A stretch of DNA of 64,000 bases from assembly GCF_014650555.1 (NCBI RefSeq), contig NZ_BMVE01000003.1:558001-622000 (forward strand). Reading direction: 5' to 3'. Source of the DNA: Streptomyces goshikiensis (lineage in GTDB: Bacteria > Actinomycetota > Actinomycetes > Streptomycetales > Streptomycetaceae). The notes under the pieces are model-generated. The model had not been told where the DNA came from, ran no database searches, and worked only from the letters and a program-made list of their open reading frames with translations. A program made the position numbers and the translations under genes. This document shows, piece by piece, positions 18,627-26,163 of this stretch; position 1 is the first letter of the stretch; the number at the start of each line of letters is the position of its first letter.

Positions 18627-18944
18627 TCAAACCCGCTGCCAGCGCGGCGGGGCGGGCGGGGCGCCGGGCTCGGGCACCGGTTCCGCGCCGCGCAGGTGCA
18701 GATCGCGCACCACGGCGGCGATCTCGCGCTGGAAGTACTCCCAAGAGACCAATTGCTGCCAGACCGGGTCCGGCAGTCCGGGCACGGTGGCGCCGCGCGC
18801 GGCCCATTCGCGGGCCAGCTCGTCGTAGAGCGGCGCGGACCTCAGGGCGTGGGCCGGCTGCCGGGGTATGCGCATGGCCCGGGCTCCGTCGTCCGTGCCC
18901 CGGTGGCGCGCCGTGGTGGTGGGCGGGGAGTGCGTCGTGGCCAT
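18627..18944 (-). CDS. Small hypothetical protein
   Basis: A 105-residue soluble protein. The first 40 residues are low in structure (Thr, Pro and Arg-rich). The rest forms a helical block, LRSAPLYDELAREWAARGATVPGLPDPVWQQLVSWEYF, with three tryptophans, then a proline-rich tail. I do not recognise a family. Reasonable codon bias supports it, but an MRIPRQPAH start further in is equally possible. It is 95 bases upstream of the RsbW-type ATPase on the same strand and could share its transcript. Confidence 0.5.
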   Translation of the reverse strand: MATTHSPPTTTARHRGTDDGARAMRIPRQPAHALRSAPLYDELAREWAARGATVPGLPDPVWQQLVSWEYFQREIAAVVRDLHLRGAEPVPEPGAPPAPPRWQRV

Positions 18945-19248
18945 ACCCGCATGAACGACTCGACGGCCGGGTGGACACGCGCCGCGCGGCGGAGGTTTTC
19001 GAGAACGCTACGGCCGGGAGGAATCAATATCTGTGCCCGCCGTATGAGATTTCAATGTGCCGTCGGGGGCGGGTTTTTACCCCAAGGGTAGAGCGGGATT
19101 ATTTGGCGGCCACAAACCACCGGAGCGTGCTACTGTCGATCTCAGTTGCAGTTGTGGTTCCCAAACTTTTCCGGTGGGGCAATCATCGCAGCGACGCGGT
19201 GTTCGCACAGTGCGGATCCCGATGCACTGCCCCAGAGGAGTTTTGAAA
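18945..19248 (+). promoter_or_regulatory. Upstream region and structured leader of the cold-shock gene
   Basis: No gene is apparent in these 304 bases, which are less GC-rich than the surroundings. TACTGT at 19131-19136 is a plausible -10 hexamer, implying a leader of roughly 100 bases. The leader contains two mutually exclusive pairings: CAGTGC 19208-19213 with GCACTG 19224-19229, or GGGGCA 19176-19181 with TGCCCC 19228-19233. The ribosome binding site GAGGAG follows at 19236-19241. A long leader is normal for cold-shock genes; the switch itself is a hypothesis. Confidence 0.45.
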
Positions 19249-19452
19249 ATGGCTGCAGGTACCGTCAAGTGGTTCAACGCGGAAAAGGGCTTCGGCTTCA
19301 TCGAGCAGGAGGGTGGCGGTCCTGACGTGTTCGCCCACTACTCGAACATCGCCGCCCAGGGTTTCCGTGAGCTGCTCGAAGGCCAGAAGGTCACCTTCGA
19401 CATCGCGCAGGGCCAGAAGGGCCCGACGGCGGAGAACATCGTTCCCGCCTGA
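19249..19452 (+). CDS. Cold-shock protein, CspA family
   Basis: A 67-residue single cold-shock domain: [33 protein letters not shown], with the RNP1 motif KGFGFIE and RNP2-like DVFAHYS, then [20 protein letters not shown]. It binds single-stranded nucleic acid and acts as an RNA chaperone. The ATG is preceded by GAGGAG. A strong hairpin terminator follows, and the next gene is a DEAD-box helicase, a common cold-adaptation pairing. Confidence 0.97.
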   Translation: MAAGTVKWFNAEKGFGFIEQEGGGPDVFAHYSNIAAQGFRELLEGQKVTFDIAQGQKGPTAENIVPA

Positions 19453-19470
19453 TTTTGACGCATCACTCGT

Positions 19471-19509
19471 AGCTGGGGCCCGCATCCTTCAGGGGTGCGG
19501 GCCTCAGCT
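19471..19509 (+). terminator. Hairpin terminator after the cold-shock gene
   Basis: AGCTGGGGCCCGCA at 19471-19484 pairs with TGCGGGCCTCAGCT at 19496-19509 with one mismatch, around an 11-base loop. There is no long T run, as is usual for Streptomyces terminators. A further short GC hairpin (CGGCGCC/GGCGCCG) follows at 19521-19536. Confidence 0.75.
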
Positions 19510-19600
19510 GCACGCATTTCCGGCGCCTTGGCGCCGCATTGTCTTCGTATTCCATTCGGTCCATTCACGCAATTCTCCGCGCCCCACGCTGCTGCGGGAA

Positions 19601-19627
19601 TTCCTTGATATGTGCCGTATCAAGGAA
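19601..19627 (+). promoter_or_regulatory. Hairpin sequestering the ribosome binding site of the DEAD helicase
   Basis: TTCCTTGATA at 19601-19610 pairs perfectly with TATCAAGGAA at 19618-19627 around a 7-base loop. The 3' arm includes AAGGAA of the Shine-Dalgarno run AAGGAAGG (19622-19629), which sits seven bases before the ATG at 19636. Translation should be blocked until the hairpin opens. Confidence 0.6.
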
Positions 19628-19635
19628 GGTTCCGT

Positions 19636-21033
19636 ATGAACCGTACTCACACCCGTACCCACACGCGTACACACTCCAGTCAGCGAGGCGGCCGTCGTCC
19701 CGTTCCGGTGGGCGGCGAGTTCGCCCTCCCCAAGACGATCACCCCCGCGCTGCCCGCCGTTGAGACGTTCACCGACCTCGACATGCCCGAGCAGCTGCTC
19801 GCCGCGCTCGGCGCTCAAGGCGTGACCGTCCCGTTCCCGATCCAGGGCGCGACGCTGCCGAACACCCTCGCGGGACGCGACGTCCTGGGCCGCGGGCGGA
19901 CCGGCTCCGGCAAGACCCTCGCCTTCGGCCTCGCCCTGCTGGCCCGGACCGCCGGACAGCGCGCCGAGCCCCGCCAGCCGCTTGCGCTGGTCCTCGTACC
20001 GACGCGGGAGCTGGCCCAGCAGGTCACCGACGCGCTCACCCCCTACGCCCGCGCCGTCAAGCTGCGGCTGGCCACCGTCGTCGGCGGGATGTCGATCGGC
20101 CGGCAGGCGGGCGCGCTGCGTGGCGGCGCCGAAGTGGTCGTGGCGACCCCCGGCCGGCTCAAGGACCTCATCGACCGCGGCGACTGCCGGCTGAACCAGG
20201 TCGCCGTCACGGTCCTGGACGAGGCCGACCAGATGGCCGACATGGGCTTCATGCCGCAGGTCACGGCCCTGCTCGACCAGGTGCGTCCCGAGGGCCAGCG
20301 GATGCTGTTCTCCGCCACCCTGGACCGCAACGTCGACCGGCTGGTGCGCCGCTACCTGACGGACCCGGTCGTGCACTCCGTGGACCCGTCCGCGGGCGCC
20401 GTCACCACGATGGAGCACCACGTGCTCCACGTCCACGGAGCCGACAAGCACCGGGCGACGACCGAGATCGCGGCCCGCGACGGGCGCGTGATCATGTTCC
20501 TGGACACCAAGCACGGCGTCGACCAGCTGACGCGGGACCTGCTGAGCAGCGGCGTACGCGCGGCGGCCCTGCACGGCGGGAAGTCCCAGCCGCAGCGCAC
20601 CCGTACCCTGGCACAGTTCAAGTCCGGGCACGTGAGCGTGCTCGTCGCCACGAATGTCGCCGCCCGGGGCATCCACGTCGACAACCTCGACCTCGTCGTC
20701 AACGTCGACCCGCCCACCGACCACAAGGACTACCTGCACCGCGGCGGCCGTACCGCCCGCGCCGGGGAGTCCGGCAGCGTCGTCACCCTGGTCACCCCGG
20801 CGCAGCGGCGCGACATGAACCGCCTCATGGCCGCCGCGGGCATCGTGCCGCTGACCACCCAGGTCCGCTCGGGCGAAGAGGCCCTCGGCCGGATCACCGG
20901 TGCCCGGACCCCGTCGGGCATCCCCGTGGTCATCACCGCCCCGGTGGCCGAGCGCCCCAGGCGCTCCGCGGCCCCCTCCCGGGGCCGGCGCCGCGCCCGT
21001 CCGGCGCGACAGCCGGCCTTCGACGCGGCGTAG
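19636..21033 (+). CDS. DEAD-box RNA helicase
   Basis: A 465-residue ATP-dependent RNA helicase with the full set of motifs: Q motif around FPIQGATLP, I (RTGSGKT), Ia (VPTRELA), Ib (TPGRL), II (VLDEADQM), III (SAT), IV (IMFLDTKHG), V (LVATNVAARGIHV) and VI (YLHRGGRTARAG). The N terminus has a short Thr/His/Arg repeat (RTHTRTHTRTH) and the C terminus is Arg-rich, both probably RNA-binding. It probably unwinds cold-stabilised RNA with the neighbouring cold-shock protein. The start at 19636 is set by AAGGAAGG; an upstream in-frame ATG at 19612 lies inside the hairpin and is unlikely. Confidence 0.95.
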   Translation: MNRTHTRTHTRTHSSQRGGRRPVPVGGEFALPKTITPALPAVETFTDLDMPEQLLAALGAQGVTVPFPIQGATLPNTLAGRDVLGRGRTGSGKTLAFGLALLARTAGQRAEPRQPLALVLVPTRELAQQVTDALTPYARAVKLRLATVVGGMSIGRQAGALRGGAEVVVATPGRLKDLIDRGDCRLNQVAVTVLDEADQMADMGFMPQVTALLDQVRPEGQRMLFSATLDRNVDRLVRRYLTDPVVHSVDPSAGAVTTMEHHVLHVHGADKHRATTEIAARDGRVIMFLDTKHGVDQLTRDLLSSGVRAAALHGGKSQPQRTRTLAQFKSGHVSVLVATNVAARGIHVDNLDLVVNVDPPTDHKDYLHRGGRTARAGESGSVVTLVTPAQRRDMNRLMAAAGIVPLTTQVRSGEEALGRITGARTPSGIPVVITAPVAERPRRSAAPSRGRRRARPARQPAFDAA

Positions 21034-21107
21034 AACACCCGCGCCCTCGCCCGTTGCCGCCGTACCCCGGTCGGAACGCCTTCCGGCCCCTCCCCTTGTG
21101 AGGTCCC

Positions 21108-21422
21108 ATGCGCTGTGTCATCGCCCGATTCCCGTTCGACCTCACCAAGAGCGGGGTGCTGGAGTCGATGAAGGGCGTCAAGCCCGAGCCGATCGCCGGG
21201 GAGTCCGTGATCATCGGCCGCCGTCAGTACCCGGTCAAGCAGGTGGGCCAGATCATCACCCGGCAGGACCGGCGCGATTTCAGTGCCGGTGAGGTCGTCC
21301 GGGCCATGACCCTCCTCGGCTTCACCTGCCGCGGCCTTCCCCAGGCCGCCGCCGCGCCCGAGCCCGCCCTGACCCCGCTCCAGCGGGCCTCAGCGATGCT
21401 CGGCAGCCCGGTGTCCGTCTGA
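21108..21422 (+). CDS. Small conserved protein of the cold-shock locus
   Basis: A 104-residue protein, MRCVIARFPFDLTKSGVLESMKGVKPEPIAGESVIIGRRQYPVKQVGQIITRQDRRDFSAGEVVRAM, with a Pro/Ala-rich tail. From memory, proteins of this kind occur beside cold-shock genes in Streptomyces; no function is established that I know of. The basic, Gln/Arg-rich middle would suit nucleic acid or ribosome contact. It lies 74 bases after the helicase and ends before a bidirectional terminator, so it probably belongs to the same cold-shock transcript. Confidence 0.8.
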   Translation: MRCVIARFPFDLTKSGVLESMKGVKPEPIAGESVIIGRRQYPVKQVGQIITRQDRRDFSAGEVVRAMTLLGFTCRGLPQAAAAPEPALTPLQRASAMLGSPVSV

Positions 21423-21470
21423 CTGACGGCGCCGTGGGCCGCAGGACGCCCGCGGAACCCGGAACAACAG

Positions 21471-21504
21471 TGGGGCCCGACCGGTACGTACCGGTCGGGC
21501 CCCA
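21471..21504. terminator. Bidirectional terminator, perfect 34-base palindrome
   Basis: TGGGGCCCGACCGGTAC at 21471-21487 is followed directly by its exact reverse complement. It lies between the convergent genes ending at 21422 and 21538 and would form a stem of about 15 pairs from either strand. Confidence 0.85.
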
Positions 21505-21537
21505 CCGCGTGTCATCGGGTCTCCGCGGTCGCGGAGT

Positions 21538-21897
21538 TCAGTGGTCGGAGTAGCTGAAGTCGCCGACGGTCCAGCCGGTGACGTCCTTGATCGAGACGCG
21601 GTACATGCCGCCCGTCTCCGGGATCCCGACCGGGCCCTGGAGGATCCTGGCGACGTGGAAGTGCAGATGGGTGGGTGGCCCCTCCCGCCGGGGGGCGGCG
21701 GTGAAGACGTCGGAGAACTCGCTCAGGCGAGGCGAGTCCGTGAGGACCTCCGACACGCGCTGCCTCCAGACGGCTTCGGGAGCCAGCCGGCCGGTGATCA
21801 CAGCGCCACCCGTGACCACGGTGAGGGACATCTGATTGCTTTGCTCGGACTCGACCTTGGCGGCGACGTCCACGAGCAGCTCGTCAGGCTTCGACAT
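21538..21897 (-). CDS. Small conserved protein, possibly GvpU-like
   Basis: A 119-residue protein: PDELLVDVAAKVESEQSNQMSLTVVTGGAVITGRLAPEAVWRQRVSEVL, then THLHFHVARILQGP and a C-terminal YRVSIKDVTGWTVGDFSYSDH. The central LTVVTGG-VITG strand pair followed by a helix is reminiscent of the gas vesicle accessory protein GvpU, but no other gas vesicle gene is present here, so this is weak. Otherwise it is a hypothetical protein of unknown role. It faces the cold-shock locus and shares its terminator. Confidence 0.6.
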   Translation of the reverse strand: MSKPDELLVDVAAKVESEQSNQMSLTVVTGGAVITGRLAPEAVWRQRVSEVLTDSPRLSEFSDVFTAAPRREGPPTHLHFHVARILQGPVGIPETGGMYRVSIKDVTGWTVGDFSYSDH

Positions 21898-21974
21898 GAG
21901 CCGATTCTATTCACCCGGGGATCCGGACCGCTCGGACTCCTGCTCCGACCGCGGGCGGCCGCAGTTCGCGCCGG

Positions 21975-22187
21975 TCAGCCCGCACTCCTGCGGTACTCGC
22001 CGGTACGCGGCTGCGGTACGGTCCGCAGGCGCCGCCGCCCGTGCCGCCCCGTCCCCGGTTCGGCGCGGCGACGGCCGCGGCCGGTCGCCCGCGTGCCCGC
22101 CCGGGGCGCCGCCACCGGTGGCGCGAGCGCGAGAGCCGCGACGACGACCGCGACGACGCTGAGGATGACTACGGTGCTCACTGACAT
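21975..22187 (-). CDS. Small single-pass membrane protein (DUF6479-like)
   Basis: A 70-residue protein starting MSVSTVVILSVVAVVVAALALA, a single transmembrane helix, followed by an Arg/Pro-rich cytoplasmic tail. The start ATG at 22187 has GGAAGGA six bases ahead, better than the longer frame to 22226. Small membrane proteins of this layout beside a MerR gene are frequent in Streptomyces and some are classed as DUF6479. It is divergent from the MerR regulator at 22360 and is its probable target. Confidence 0.6.
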   Translation of the reverse strand: MSVSTVVILSVVAVVVAALALAPPVAAPRAGTRATGRGRRRAEPGTGRHGRRRLRTVPQPRTGEYRRSAG

Positions 22188-22220
22188 GTGCCGTCCTTCC
22201 GCAGGCTGGTTGATGTTCTT

Positions 22221-22269
22221 CCTCACCCAGTGTTACCGCTTGTGGATCGGATAAACACTTTCGGTGAGG
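22221..22269. promoter_or_regulatory. Nested inverted repeat in the divergent MerR/membrane protein region
   Basis: CCTCACC (22221) and AGTGTT (22229) are mirrored by AACACT (22254) and GGTGAGG (22263). The two nested arm pairs surround a 19-base centre. Placement between the divergent starts at 22187 and 22360 suits a MerR operator. Confidence 0.5.
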
Positions 22270-22359
22270 GAAGCTGGTGGGGTCGGCGCGGCACCCGGGT
22301 CTGCGGATGGTGTTGTATTTCCTTCAGGGACCCTCGACGTGTCCCAAGAAGAGGTGCAA

Positions 22360-22725
22360 ATGACAGCGGATGATTCGCTCGGCGGTCGACTCGATGACGA
22401 TGACTACCCCGCGTACACGATGGGCCGGGCCGCCGAACTGCTCGGCACCACCCCCGGCTTCCTCCGTGCCATCGGAGAGGCCCGCCTGATCACCCCGCTC
22501 CGGTCGGAGGGAGGGCACCGCCGGTACTCGCGCTACCAACTGCGGATCGCGGCGCGCGCCCGCGAACTCGTCGACCAGGGCATCCAGGTCGAAGCCGCCT
22601 GCCGCATCGTCATCCTTGAGGACCAGCTCGAAGAGGCCCAGCGCATCAACGCCGAGTTCCGCCGCGCAGCGGCCGGCCCGCGCGCCGGGGACCAGGGCGA
22701 ACCCCGCGGCGAGGGAGCCGGCTGA
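22360..22725 (+). CDS. MerR-family helix-turn-helix regulator
   Basis: A 121-residue MerR-type protein: YTMGRAAELLGTTPGFLRAIGEARLITPLRSEGGHRRYSRYQLRIAARARELVDQGIQVEAACRIVILEDQLEEAQRIN. The winged helix-turn-helix and the GGHRRYS wing are clear. The dimerisation helix is short and no metal-binding Cys loop follows, so it belongs to the small stress-type MerR proteins. The ATG at 22360 follows AAGAAGAGG. Control of the divergent membrane protein is inferred from the intergenic dyad. Confidence 0.88.
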   Translation: MTADDSLGGRLDDDDYPAYTMGRAAELLGTTPGFLRAIGEARLITPLRSEGGHRRYSRYQLRIAARARELVDQGIQVEAACRIVILEDQLEEAQRINAEFRRAAAGPRAGDQGEPRGEGAG

Positions 22726-23015
22726 GCGCCGGGGCCGCGCCCGTGTGGAGCGTGGCGCCGGGCGGTCGGTGAACGCCCCCCGGAACAAAGGTTTTTGGGG
22801 CTTCCAGGATCTCCTGGACTTCCGGGACTTCCTCTCTCATCTCCCCGACCAGCCGGCCCGGCGGGACGCCGCCCGGCCCGGCCCGGTCGCCCCGGGTCAA
22901 GGGCCCGTCAGGATCGGGTCCGGCACCGTCAGGGAGCCGTCAAGGGGGCCGCGCCCGCGGGCTCCGCGTCGGAGGATGGAGGTGTACGGAAGGGGGGCGA
23001 GGACGGAGGCCGATC
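22726..23015. other. 290-base intergenic stretch
   Basis: No gene seen. It has a short inverted repeat CCAGGA-TC-TCCTGG at 22804-22817 with nearby direct repeats of ACTTCC, followed by GC-rich low-complexity sequence and the GGAGG site of the next gene. Confidence 0.5.
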
Positions 23016-23768
23016 ATGAGGATCCCGCCACGTGACGCGGCCGCGTTCGCGGCTGCCCTGCTCGCGCCGTTCACCGTCGCGCTGGCGCTCGTACCAGTGC
23101 GCGCCGACCTGTCACACACCAATGCCGCGCTGGTCCTGGTGGTGGCGGTGGTCGCCGTATCGGCGCTCGGGAACCGCTACGCCGGGGCCCTGGCCGCGCT
23201 CTCCGCCGCCGCCTGGTTCGACTTCTTCCACACGGCGCCGTACCAGAGCCTGCACATCACGGGCCGCGCCGACATCGAGACCGCCGTCCTGCTGCTCCTC
23301 GTAGGCCTGGCCGTCTCGCAGCTGGCCGCCCGGGCCCGGCTGCTGAGGGTGGTGGCGCTCACGGACGCCGGCCACCTGGAGCGGCTGCACGAGACGGCCC
23401 GCTTCGCGCGGTTCGCCGCCTCGCCCGACGACGTGGCCGAGCAGGTCCGCAGGCAGCTGGTCGAGGTGCTCGAACTGCGGGCCTGCCGCTTCGAGCGGGG
23501 ATCGCTGCTCGGGCACCCGGCCCGGCTGGAACAGGACGGGTCCGTCAGCGTTCCGGACTGGGTGTGGGACCTGGAGCGGCAGGGGTGGCCGCAGGGCGAG
23601 ATCGAACTGCGCGCCACCTCGGGCGGCCGCTACCAGGGCCGCTTCATGATGACGCCGGTCCCGGGGGCGCCGGCGCCGCCGCTGGAGTCCCGGCTGGTCG
23701 CGGTGACGCTGGCGGCCCAGGCCGGGGCGGCCCTGGGCGACTCGGCCCCCGTGGTCTCGCGCCGCTGA
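23016..23768 (+). CDS. DUF4118 (KdpD-like) membrane sensor without a kinase domain
   Basis: This 250-residue protein has the three or four membrane segments of DUF4118 (AAFAAALLAPFTVALALVPV, AALVLVVAVVAVSAL, YAGALAALSAAAWFDFFHT and TAVLLLLVGLAVSQLAAR). The WFDFFHTAPYQSLHI motif is typical of KdpD-type sensors. A soluble region of about 140 residues follows (AASPDDVAEQVRRQLVEVLELRACRFE), resembling a GAF-like sensor. The histidine kinase domains that normally follow are absent, so it is a sensor without its own output. The GGAGG ribosome binding site is well placed. Confidence 0.85.
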   Translation: MRIPPRDAAAFAAALLAPFTVALALVPVRADLSHTNAALVLVVAVVAVSALGNRYAGALAALSAAAWFDFFHTAPYQSLHITGRADIETAVLLLLVGLAVSQLAARARLLRVVALTDAGHLERLHETARFARFAASPDDVAEQVRRQLVEVLELRACRFERGSLLGHPARLEQDGSVSVPDWVWDLERQGWPQGEIELRATSGGRYQGRFMMTPVPGAPAPPLESRLVAVTLAAQAGAALGDSAPVVSRR

Positions 23769-23933
23769 GCGACCGGCTCCTGCCTGCTCCTGGGTGATGC
23801 ACCCATCGGGTGATACTCATTTAAATCGGACGCTTTGCCCGGAATTAGGCGGCTATCTGGCGCGGGGGCGCTTCACGGATTGTCCTATGACCGCTCTAGG
23901 GTGAGGGGAAGCACAGCAGAGGGGACATTTGGC

Positions 23934-26090
23934 GTGGGCAAGCGGGGTGGCGCCACAAGGGGACGGTCTGCCGAGAACCGGCCGGCCGGGGCGGACGAGA
24001 ACGGGCCCTACGTGGGCCGCCGGCGGAAGGCCGGGCGCCCCTCCGGCGGGGCCGGCGGGGTCGTAGGGGCGCTCGCGGCTCGACGGGCCGAACTCCTGCG
24101 CGCCCTCGCGCCCGCTTTCGCGAAGGCGGGCGTCCTCGGGAAGCGCCTGCGGCCGGCCTACCCGCGGCCCGGCCGCCTCGGCTGGCGCCGCTGGATACCC
24201 TCGGGACGCCAGTGGCTGGGCGCCTGTCTCTACCTCGTCGTGGGCATGTTCGGTTTCGTCGGCGTCGCCTACGCGACCACGGACATACCCGACGACCTCA
24301 ATTCCTTCGCGACGCAGCAGGACAACGTCTTCTACTGGGCCGACGGATCCAAGATGGCCCGGACGGGCTGGGTCAGCCGGCAGGAGATGCCGCTCGACAA
24401 GGTGCCCAAGAAGGTCCAGGGAGCCGTGCTCTCCGCGGAGAACGCGAGCTTCTACTCGGACCCCGGCGTCTCGCCCTCCGGCGTCATGCGCGCCGTGAAG
24501 GCCGCGGCGACCGGCGGCGAGACCCAGGGCGGCTCGACCATCACCCAGCAGTACGTGAAGAACGCCTACCTCAAACAGGACCGCACCCTGTCCCGGAAGT
24601 TCACCGAGGTCCTGCTGGCCATGAAGCTGGACAGCAAGACGGGCAAGAAGCAGATCTTGCAGGACTACCTCAACACCAGCTGGTTCGGCCGCGGCACCTA
24701 CGGCATCCAGCGCGCCTCCCAGGCGTACTACGGCAAGGACGTCTCCCAGCTCAACGCCAGCGAGGGCGCCTTCCTGGCCTCCCTCCTCAAGGGAGCCGGA
24801 CTGTACGACCCCGCCCTCAGCGAGAAGAACCACGAGCGGGCCGTCGAGCGCTGGGGCTGGATCCTGGACCGCATGGTCGAGACCGGCAACCTCTCGGCCA
24901 CCGAGCGCGCCACCTACACCAAGTTCCCCGAGCCGATCGCCCCCTCCGTCGCCAGTGACGCCGACGCGCAGACCGGCTACCTGGTCGAGCTGGCCAAGCA
25001 GTACGCGATCAAGACCGGACACATCAAGGACGCCGACTTCGACCTCGGCGGCTACCAGGTGTACACGACCTTCGAGAAGACCCGCATGGCGGCCCTGACC
25101 GCCGCCGTGCAGAACACGCAGAAGAGCTTCGACGCCGAGCGCCGCCCCAACACCGACACCTTCGCCAAGATCGGCGCGGCCAGCATCGCCCCCGACGGCC
25201 GGCTGCTCGCCGTGTACGGCGGCCCCGACTACCTGAAGCAGGGCTTCAACGAGTCGAACGCGACGACGATCCCGGCCGGCACGGCCTTCACGCCGTTCGT
25301 GTACGCCGCCGCCCTCGACGAGGGAGTGCTCCGTGCGCGCGACAAGCCCCGTACGCCCATCTCCCCGACGTCCCGCTACGACGGCAACGACAAGGTGACC
25401 GTACAGACGCCGGAGGGCCCGTACTGGGACCGCAGCGGCAAGGTGGTGAAGGGGAACAACGACGGGGACCGCAACTGGGGCCAGGTCACCCTGCGCCAGG
25501 CCGTCGCCGACTCCATCAACACCCCGATGCTGCAGCTCGGCCTCGACGTAGGCCTCGACCGGGCGCAGCTCTTCGCCCAGCGCTCGGGGTTCCTGAATTC
25601 GAGCCTCGGCCCCAAGGTCCCCGGCTTCGCGCTGGGGGAGAACTCGATGCCCAGCGCGATCCGCATGGCCAGCGCGTACGGGACCTTCGCCGCCAAGGGC
25701 ATGCACACCGAGCCGTACTCGGTGCGCTCCATCACCCGCAACGGCGCCACGATCCCGCTGGTCGCGCCGAAGCCGGAGCGGGCGATGTCGGCCAAGGCCG
25801 CGAGCGCGGTGACGGACGCCCTGCAGGACGCGGTCACCGCGGGGTCGGCGAAGAGCGCGAACAAGGCGCACCCGGGGGCGGCGGGGAAGACGGGGACGAC
25901 CGCCGCGAACACGGCGGGCTGGTTCGTCGCCAACACGGAGAGGGAGTCCACGGCCGTCGTGGTCTACCGGATGTCGCTGACCGACCTGATCCCGCTGCCG
26001 CTGACGGGGCTGGGCGGCGACGCCGCGAGCACCCCGGGCAGCGAGCGGGCGGTCCGCCTGTGGGCCGAGTACATCAAGGCCGTGAAGTGA
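23934..26090 (+). CDS. Class A penicillin-binding protein with degenerate transpeptidase site
   Basis: This 718-residue type II membrane protein starts at a GTG with GAGGGGAC ahead. It has a basic cytoplasmic region of about 100 residues and one membrane helix (LGACLYLVVGMFGFVGVAYA). The GT51 glycosyltransferase domain looks intact: Glu169 in SAENASFY, QGGSTITQQ, FTEVLLAMKL, YLNTSWFGRGTYGI. In the transpeptidase domain the SIN triad (527-529) and KTG (652-654) are present, but the active-site SxxK reads T-A-F-T (Thr450 to Thr453, in PAGTAFTPFVYAAAL). Both the nucleophilic Ser and the Lys are lost, so it should polymerise glycan but not cross-link it. It ends at a strong terminator. Confidence 0.92.
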   Translation: MGKRGGATRGRSAENRPAGADENGPYVGRRRKAGRPSGGAGGVVGALAARRAELLRALAPAFAKAGVLGKRLRPAYPRPGRLGWRRWIPSGRQWLGACLYLVVGMFGFVGVAYATTDIPDDLNSFATQQDNVFYWADGSKMARTGWVSRQEMPLDKVPKKVQGAVLSAENASFYSDPGVSPSGVMRAVKAAATGGETQGGSTITQQYVKNAYLKQDRTLSRKFTEVLLAMKLDSKTGKKQILQDYLNTSWFGRGTYGIQRASQAYYGKDVSQLNASEGAFLASLLKGAGLYDPALSEKNHERAVERWGWILDRMVETGNLSATERATYTKFPEPIAPSVASDADAQTGYLVELAKQYAIKTGHIKDADFDLGGYQVYTTFEKTRMAALTAAVQNTQKSFDAERRPNTDTFAKIGAASIAPDGRLLAVYGGPDYLKQGFNESNATTIPAGTAFTPFVYAAALDEGVLRARDKPRTPISPTSRYDGNDKVTVQTPEGPYWDRSGKVVKGNNDGDRNWGQVTLRQAVADSINTPMLQLGLDVGLDRAQLFAQRSGFLNSSLGPKVPGFALGENSMPSAIRMASAYGTFAAKGMHTEPYSVRSITRNGATIPLVAPKPERAMSAKAASAVTDALQDAVTAGSAKSANKAHPGAAGKTGTTAANTAGWFVANTERESTAVVVYRMSLTDLIPLPLTGLGGDAASTPGSERAVRLWAEYIKAVK

Positions 26091-26096
26091 GCTGAG

Positions 26097-26142
26097 AAAC
26101 GCGGAGGCCGCCCGGGCTGGTTCCCGGGCGGCCTCCGCGTTT
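26097..26142. terminator. Bidirectional hairpin terminator
   Basis: A perfect 20-bp stem (26097-26116 with 26123-26142) and 6-base loop ends in TTT on both strands. It separates the convergent genes ending at 26090 and 26164. Confidence 0.92.
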
Positions 26143-26163
26143 CCGTCCGCGTACGCGAGCGGG

